Shown piece after piece: positions 59,271-64,000 of a stretch of DNA of 64,000 nt. This DNA is from Capronia americana (Eukaryota; Ascomycota; Eurotiomycetes; Chaetothyriales; Herpotrichiellaceae). A program made the translations under genes and the position numbers. Positions within the stretch are counted from its first letter, which is position 1; every line of letters starts with the position of its first letter. The notes beneath the pieces are model-generated. The model had not been told where the DNA came from and did not search any database. It worked only from the letters and a program-made list of their open reading frames with translations. The stretch lies in contig JADWQD010000005.1 in NCBI GenBank assembly GCA_016110215.1, positions 806,001-870,000 on the forward strand. Direction: 5' to 3'.

Positions 59271-60218
59271 ATGAATTCTTCCTCAGATCTGGGCTTCGAT
59301 TTCTCGCCCGACCTTCCAGTGGCCATCTCACTGGTAGGAGGCAGATATCTTCTTTTCGATGTCAAAATAGTAACTTGGCTTCGCCGAGAGCATCGGATAT
59401 GTGGCACCGCGCTCGGCACTCTTCCCATAGCTCCATCTCAGAATTTGTTTCTCGGTGTGCCTATCGAGATCATGCCAGAAGAAGCCAAGTTACTTGTTGA
59501 ACGAAATATAGGCGTTGTTGTAGACGACGCTCGAGCTCATGCTCAAGCTGTGCGGTCGAAGGATAGAGCTCGACGGGCTGATTACCTCGCCCGGATTGAG
59601 AAGCAGTCTGATCAAGTTAAGCAAGCCAAGGACCAGGAAAAGCTGGAATCCAAAAGGCGGGGTCTTGAGAAGCAATCTAAAAAATCGAGTCATCCGTCGC
59701 GATCTACCCAAGCCGCCCCGGAAGATGATCTGCTTGACTTCGACGAGGTTGACACACCCCGCGGTGGCGGGGACGAGGTCCAAGCAGCGGACGAAGAAGT
59801 AGTCGTCCAAGATGACTCTCCTGTCAAAGTGTTGCCTCTCACCGCGACATCAAGCTCCTATCGGATCACTCCTGCGACCTCTCGATTACTTCTCCCTTCG
59901 CCTCTGTCTCCCCCTAAGTCGGTGATCGAAGACCTTCCTCCAACCTATCCTCTCTACAAACATCTCCATGACAAAGGCTTCTTCATGACTCCAGGCCTTC
60001 GGTTCGGGTGTCAATACACCGTCTATCCCGGCGACCCACTCCGCTTTCACTCTCACTTTCTCGCGATCGGCACGGGGTGGGATGAAGAGATATATCTCAT
60101 GGATATCGTTGGCGGAGGCAGGCTGGGTACCGGGGTGAAGAAAGGTTTCTTGCTAGGTGGCGCCAATCCAGCAGATGGTGGTGTCAGGACTTTCAGCGTT
60201 GAGTGGGCGGCCATGTAG
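59271..60218 (+). CDS. SEN34: tRNA-splicing endonuclease catalytic subunit Sen34
   Basis: 315 residues from ATG 59271. Sen34 cuts the 3' splice site of intron-containing pre-tRNAs within the Sen2-Sen15-Sen34-Sen54 complex. The N-terminal domain has I-S-L-V-G-G-R-Y-L-L-F-D and W-L-R-R-E-H-R-I-C-G, then a charged coiled linker (about 85-150) and an acidic low-complexity region. The C-terminal nuclease domain (about 225-310) shows the catalytic triad: Tyr in G-C-Q-Y-T-V-Y near 248, His in F-H-S-H-F near 260 and Lys in G-V-K-K-G near 288, with Y-P-L-Y-K-H-L and D-K-G-F-F-M-T-P-G as usual landmarks. Complete and apparently active. Convergent with POP4, 104 bp apart. Confidence 0.95.
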   Translation: MNSSSDLGFDFSPDLPVAISLVGGRYLLFDVKIVTWLRREHRICGTALGTLPIAPSQNLFLGVPIEIMPEEAKLLVERNIGVVVDDARAHAQAVRSKDRARRADYLARIEKQSDQVKQAKDQEKLESKRRGLEKQSKKSSHPSRSTQAAPEDDLLDFDEVDTPRGGGDEVQAADEEVVVQDDSPVKVLPLTATSSSYRITPATSRLLLPSPLSPPKSVIEDLPPTYPLYKHLHDKGFFMTPGLRFGCQYTVYPGDPLRFHSHFLAIGTGWDEEIYLMDIVGGGRLGTGVKKGFLLGGANPADGGVRTFSVEWAAM

Positions 60219-60322
60219 TGAGCCCCGAGCCGAGCACCGTATATTCGCGCCTCGAACATGCGTGCCAACAGCCTACAGGCTGTAATAAGAATTGATGGTG
60301 GAGTCCTGCAATCGAACTTCCC

Positions 60323-61081
60323 TCATAAGTAGTCCGTCACCTTCCATTTGAACTTTCGATTCGCCCTGTCCGCTGGCCTGAACTCGAACTGGTTCCCATG
60401 CAGTTCGAACACCAAGCTTCGCCCCTGCCTGTCACCCTCCTCTCCGTGCTGTTCTCCCGCACCACCGACCTCAGCCAAAGGGATCTCATACCTGAACACG
60501 GTATTCTTCTTCGGCACCACCTTCACCTCATCCTTGGGCGTAACAAGCACAAACGTGAACTTTGTATCCCGAACCACAATCCCCAAAGTGCCCACCCTCC
60601 CCGCATCCGAACATCTCACGACCTCGAGCTTTGCGCCATGAAAGTCGGCGCTGGCCAACAATGGGCCGTGGCCCTGCGGTGTCACTGCCTTCCCAAAGTT
60701 CTGCACCGCCTGTCCGTCTCTCATATACCCGAGCACCTCGAGCATATAGCCCACCCACATCCGATGCAGGCCCTCATAAATCTCATACCTCACTTCCTCC
60801 TTTTTCAGCTCGAACACGCCTAGCTCTCTCTTTTCTTTCGCGCTCAGTGGCCGTGGCTTTCTCTTGCGTAGGTAGTATTGCTGTTTGCGTAGGCGGACAT
60901 GGCGCCGGAGTGCGCGCTTGTCTCTGTCGGTGGAGGCGGTCGGATTGAGGAGCAGAGGCTTGTTTTTGATTTTGTCGGTAAAGATGCGGGTCGCGGTGTC
61001 GGGGGAGTGTGCACGGGCGAGGAGAGCATGTGCAGGATGGGAGGGAGTGGTCGGCACAGCCGGGCGCGGTGAAGAAGTCAT
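60323..61081 (-). CDS. POP4: RNase P/MRP protein subunit Pop4 (Rpp29)
   Basis: 252 residues from ATG 61081. Pop4/Rpp29 is a core protein of RNase P, which removes 5' leaders of tRNAs, and of RNase MRP, which acts in rRNA processing. The N-terminal half is basic, with R-R-H-V-R-L-R-K-Q-Q-Y-Y-L-R-K-R-K near 60-75. The C-terminal Sm-like Rpp29 fold (about 140-250) shows A-S-A-D-F-H-G-A-K-L-E-V-V-R-C, L-G-I-V-V-R-D-T-K-F-T-F and V-V-P-K-K-N-T-V-F, the standard family core. It is slightly shorter than yeast Pop4 (279). The gene sits beside another tRNA-processing nuclease gene, SEN34. Confidence 0.94.
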   Translation of the reverse strand: MTSSPRPAVPTTPSHPAHALLARAHSPDTATRIFTDKIKNKPLLLNPTASTDRDKRALRRHVRLRKQQYYLRKRKPRPLSAKEKRELGVFELKKEEVRYEIYEGLHRMWVGYMLEVLGYMRDGQAVQNFGKAVTPQGHGPLLASADFHGAKLEVVRCSDAGRVGTLGIVVRDTKFTFVLVTPKDEVKVVPKKNTVFRYEIPLAEVGGAGEQHGEEGDRQGRSLVFELHGNQFEFRPADRANRKFKWKVTDYL

Positions 61082-62574
61082 AATGTTAGTGTGGCCGGCG
61101 CTGCTGCTGTCGTACTAGACGTTGTGCGTGTATAAAGTAGGAATGAGTAACCTACTCTGTATGGAGCACGTGCCCACACAGCAGATCATGCAGGTACGAA
61201 ACGTGCTAACGAGTGGCTGTCATAAAGTCCCGCCTACATGACATGGAGCGAAACGTTCATCCGTGTGCAATCTCGTCGATTGTTTCCTAGAACAGGTCGC
61301 AGAGGTGAAATGTTGGATCTTGCTTCAGGAAGTGCCAATTACTTTTTCTCTGGCATGAAGAGCAGTGCTTGGACTGCGTACGACGTCACTCTTGGCAGCT
61401 CCACTGAGCTAAACAAATTTGGAGCTGGCGGGAGTCTTCATGTGCTGAGATGAGCATGAACAAAATAGTACTGTGTACACTCTCACTGCCTACTTACTAC
61501 CATACTGCGTATATACTGTGGTACTTTGCAGTACGATTACCCATACCCTCGTACTCCAAGTACCTCAACCATACAGCAAATGTCCAACATCCCTATCTGC
61601 AAGAAGACCACATCGAGGGTCTTTACACAGTACATCAAGCCTCGTGGCGTCGACGGGACTAAGCGGCATCCCATTCAGCGAGATACGTGATCGCTTGTTA
61701 TCAAGACTTCGGGCAGAGACCGCGCACAGACCAACTCGTGGTGCCGATAGCCGTGACCGGGGTCGCCCTTACCACCCGGTGCTAATCTTGAAAATCGTTA
61801 GGCGCGGAGCCCGCTTCGGTATCGCGCTCTCTTGGCGGCTTGGCATTGTCTACGGTCCTCATCACTGGGCGTGCTGGTAAGCTTTTTGACGCGCAATGGA
61901 GCAAGCTCCTGGAGACCTCCCGTTCGTTAGGTTCCTCAAACCTGCGGCCGCTCGTGGCAGACGAGATGAACTGTGGTGCTTAAACTTTGAGCTGGACATC
62001 TGGCTCCCGCGCGCCAAGAAAGCAGTACGTACTCGTCGTGGCAGCCACATACACAGTACCTCGCGCCGTTGGGTACTACGAACTCCAAACCAGGGGGCTG
62101 GAGCAGCGCACTGGAAACTCAAAATGTTTATGTCTGCATACTACCGAGTAAGCATTCATTAATCAGGAACACACGGAGGATCCACCCGTCCTAGTAGTAT
62201 CATCTTTCCTGCGGGTTGTGGTGGGTATTCTTTTGTCTTTACTCTCATTCACATTGCCAGTCTATCATTCCCTATCACTTTCACGCGACACCTTCGTTTG
62301 CTTTCTGGGTTTCTCTCTTTTAAGGTGATAGACAAGCAAGGTCTGTTTTGCATTGAGGATCATTCACAGCAGGCGAACGGAGTCGGCGCTATATCAATGC
62401 AACAAGCCCGGGGAAGGGAAGGCACGGACGGTAGGAAGAGGCGCCAGTCGACATTGTTCAGGACTGCATTTTCTGGATAGAGACACCCTTGGCTTCTGGA
62501 TCAACGTGTGGGGTGTAGTAGCGAAGGGCTAAAGACGTCGAACTGGAAGCACGAGAAGTACAGGGAGGGAGACG
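61082..62574. other. long divergent spacer POP4/CE5 esterase, nothing recognised
   Basis: 1.5 kb with only random-looking short frames. The part close to 62574 is presumably the promoter of the secreted esterase. No RNA gene, repeat family or transposon end identified. Confidence 0.4.
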
Positions 62575-63836
62575 ATGAAGTTATCGTGGCTCGTCGCCAT
62601 CGGGGCGGCCTTCATCCTCGGCGCAACACCAGTCCTCTCGCAGGACGATCCCCCGACCTCTGACGAAGACCCCAACTTGGATGTCGAACCAGCCGGGGAC
62701 GATGACCCAGGCGCGGAACCCGCTCCAGAACAAGTCCACGAACCGATCCCCGAGGAAGGAAGTAAATATGACTACACAGGCGAGGAAGATTACTGGCACG
62801 GACACCCGCACCTTCCAGACGAATGCAACGACATCCGAATCTTCAGTGCCCGGGGGTCGAATGAGCCTTACCCAGGCCGCGGCGGGACCATGCTGGGGGT
62901 CTTGTGTTACCTGTTCGAGTCGGCGGGCCTGTCGTGCGACTACGAGGACGTCGTCTACCCGGCCAACATCTCGTACTCGGGGCTTTTCTGCGAATCGGCC
63001 AACATTGGCGCCAACGCCGGCCAGGCTCAGATGGCCGCATACATCCAACGGTGCCCAGACTCACGATTGGTCTTGACGGGCTATTCTCAGGGCGGAAGCG
63101 TCGTCGGCGATATCCTGGGCGGCGGCGGGGGGCCGATCTTTGGGTGTGAACAGCCCTACAACCCGTCGATGCCCAGGTACACCGCGCCCGGTTCAAGCCG
63201 TAAGTATTACAGCTTTCTTCGACCTCCCTTTCTCTTCACTTCTTCATTACTCTCTTTTCCTCTTCGCTTTTCCTACCTATTGAATTTAACCACCTTATCC
63301 CTCACTAACACCCTTTAGTCGTCGCAGTCATGACGTTCGGCGACCCTCGCTTCACCGTCAACCAACCGTACAACATCGGGCGCGGATCCGGGTTCAGTGG
63401 CGTCCTGGCACGTGAGGGCCAACAACTCGCCGACCTCAACCAATACGAGGACATCATCGCCATGTGGTGCAACGCCGGCGACCCCGTGTGCGCCGTAGGC
63501 AGCGAACCCGTCAACATCACCGCCCACTGGTCCTACTACGACGAATACACCGACGTCGCGTCCCGGTGGGTCGTGGCCACGGCGCTGGGCCAGACCGACC
63601 TCCGTCTCGACCTGGATCTCGATGGGCAGAACGATAGCGTGGTCTTGGATGGGTCGGACCCACCGAGCAATTGGACCATCACCAGTAATGCAACTGGTAA
63701 TACAACTGGAAATGGAAATGCAACTGGTGGAGGGGATGAAGACGGGGGGTGGAGCTTGAGAAGCTCCCCCTCCAGTGGGCTAGGTGTGGTCGGGCTCGTG
63801 GCATTCATTACTGTCGGTATAGTCTCTATCATGTAA
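62575..63836 (+). CDS. secreted CE5-family esterase (cutinase/acetylxylan esterase), GPI-anchored
   Basis: 380 residues from exons 62575..63199 and 63319..63836; the 119-nt intron (donor GTAAGT, acceptor TTTAG) joins P-G-S-S-L-V-A-V-M-T-F-G-D-P-R. Signal peptide of about 22 residues (M-K-L-S-W-L-V-A-I-G), followed by an unusually acidic, Asp/Glu/Pro-rich stretch to about residue 60. The alpha/beta-hydrolase domain of family CE5/cutinase (PF01083 type) has the nucleophile elbow G-Y-S-Q-G-G near 168, and the catalytic Asp and His in C-N-A-G-D-P-V-C near 260 and T-A-H-W-S-Y-Y near 278. C-terminal Asn/Thr/Gly-rich linker with several N-x-T sequons and a hydrophobic tail (G-V-V-G-L-V-A-F-I-T-V-G-I-V) suggest a GPI anchor. 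The substrate, cutin or acetylated xylan, cannot be decided. Confidence 0.9.
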
Positions 63837-64000
63837 TAATAACAACAAGAACATCTGAGGGCATGATGGGGTTTTTTTCTACTGTCGGGTTGGGTCTCTC
63901 CCTGTCTCTCTTTCTCTCTTGTACCCTCGGTCGTCGGGCGGAGAGTTCCAGGTGCGGAGTATCAGCCTCGCCTTGCAACCGCTTCCTGAACGAAGGGCCA

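Overview
The window is nuclear DNA from a filamentous ascomycete (Pezizomycotina). The evidence is the dense, intron-poor protein genes on both strands; short introns (48-267 nt) with GTRNGT-type donors and CTNAY-type branch sites; a Zn2Cys6 regulator; a Dal5-type MFS carrier; GPI-anchored wall proteins; a CE5 esterase; and an NAD aldehyde dehydrogenase of the AldA type. I cannot fix the order or genus; Eurotiomycetes or Dothideomycetes are both plausible. There is no operon, phage, CRISPR array or clear transposon.

Layout. 0-8 kb: the 5' end of an unrecognised gene running off the left edge, PWP1 (ribosome biogenesis), CMC2 (cytochrome oxidase assembly) and a large DUF726 protein (Mil1/TMCO4 family). 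8-18 kb: a fungal family-2 glycosyltransferase, a Zn2Cys6 factor resembling OefC, and a gene-poor stretch of about 5 kb holding one intron-bearing or broken tRNA-like gene. 18-25 kb: a small spliced mitochondrial-type protein, a CENP-P-like protein, ribosomal protein eL13 and a coiled-coil protein. 25-40 kb: a tightly packed housekeeping block with an LRR protein, BUB3, RKI1, ULA1, a DUF202-like membrane segment, DBP7, PAN6 and ASA1. 40-54 kb: accessory functions separated by long spacers, namely an MFS carrier, a KRE9/KNH-like GPI protein, a Pro/Gln-rich protein, AldA and a membrane-anchored hemerythrin-like protein. 54-64 kb: Hikeshi/OPI10, a Nudix protein, RPB8, ELP4, SEN34, POP4 and a secreted CE5 esterase.

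Many genes are arranged divergently over short shared promoters (PWP1/CMC2, DBP7/PAN6, RPB8/ELP4 and others) or convergently with very short spacers (PAN6/ASA1 11 bp, BUB3/RKI1 63 bp). RPB8, ELP4, SEN34 and POP4 form a run of RNA-polymerase and tRNA-maturation genes. Ribosome production is represented by PWP1, eL13 and DBP7, and chromosome segregation by BUB3 and the CENP-P-like protein.

The most unusual observations are a DUF202-like frame that continues directly after the ULA1 stop codon without its own ATG, a tRNA-like gene with a perfect acceptor and T arm but no canonical anticodon arm, a duplicated start/splice cassette in BUB3 that gives the same protein by two routes, and a stop-free in-frame intron in eL13.
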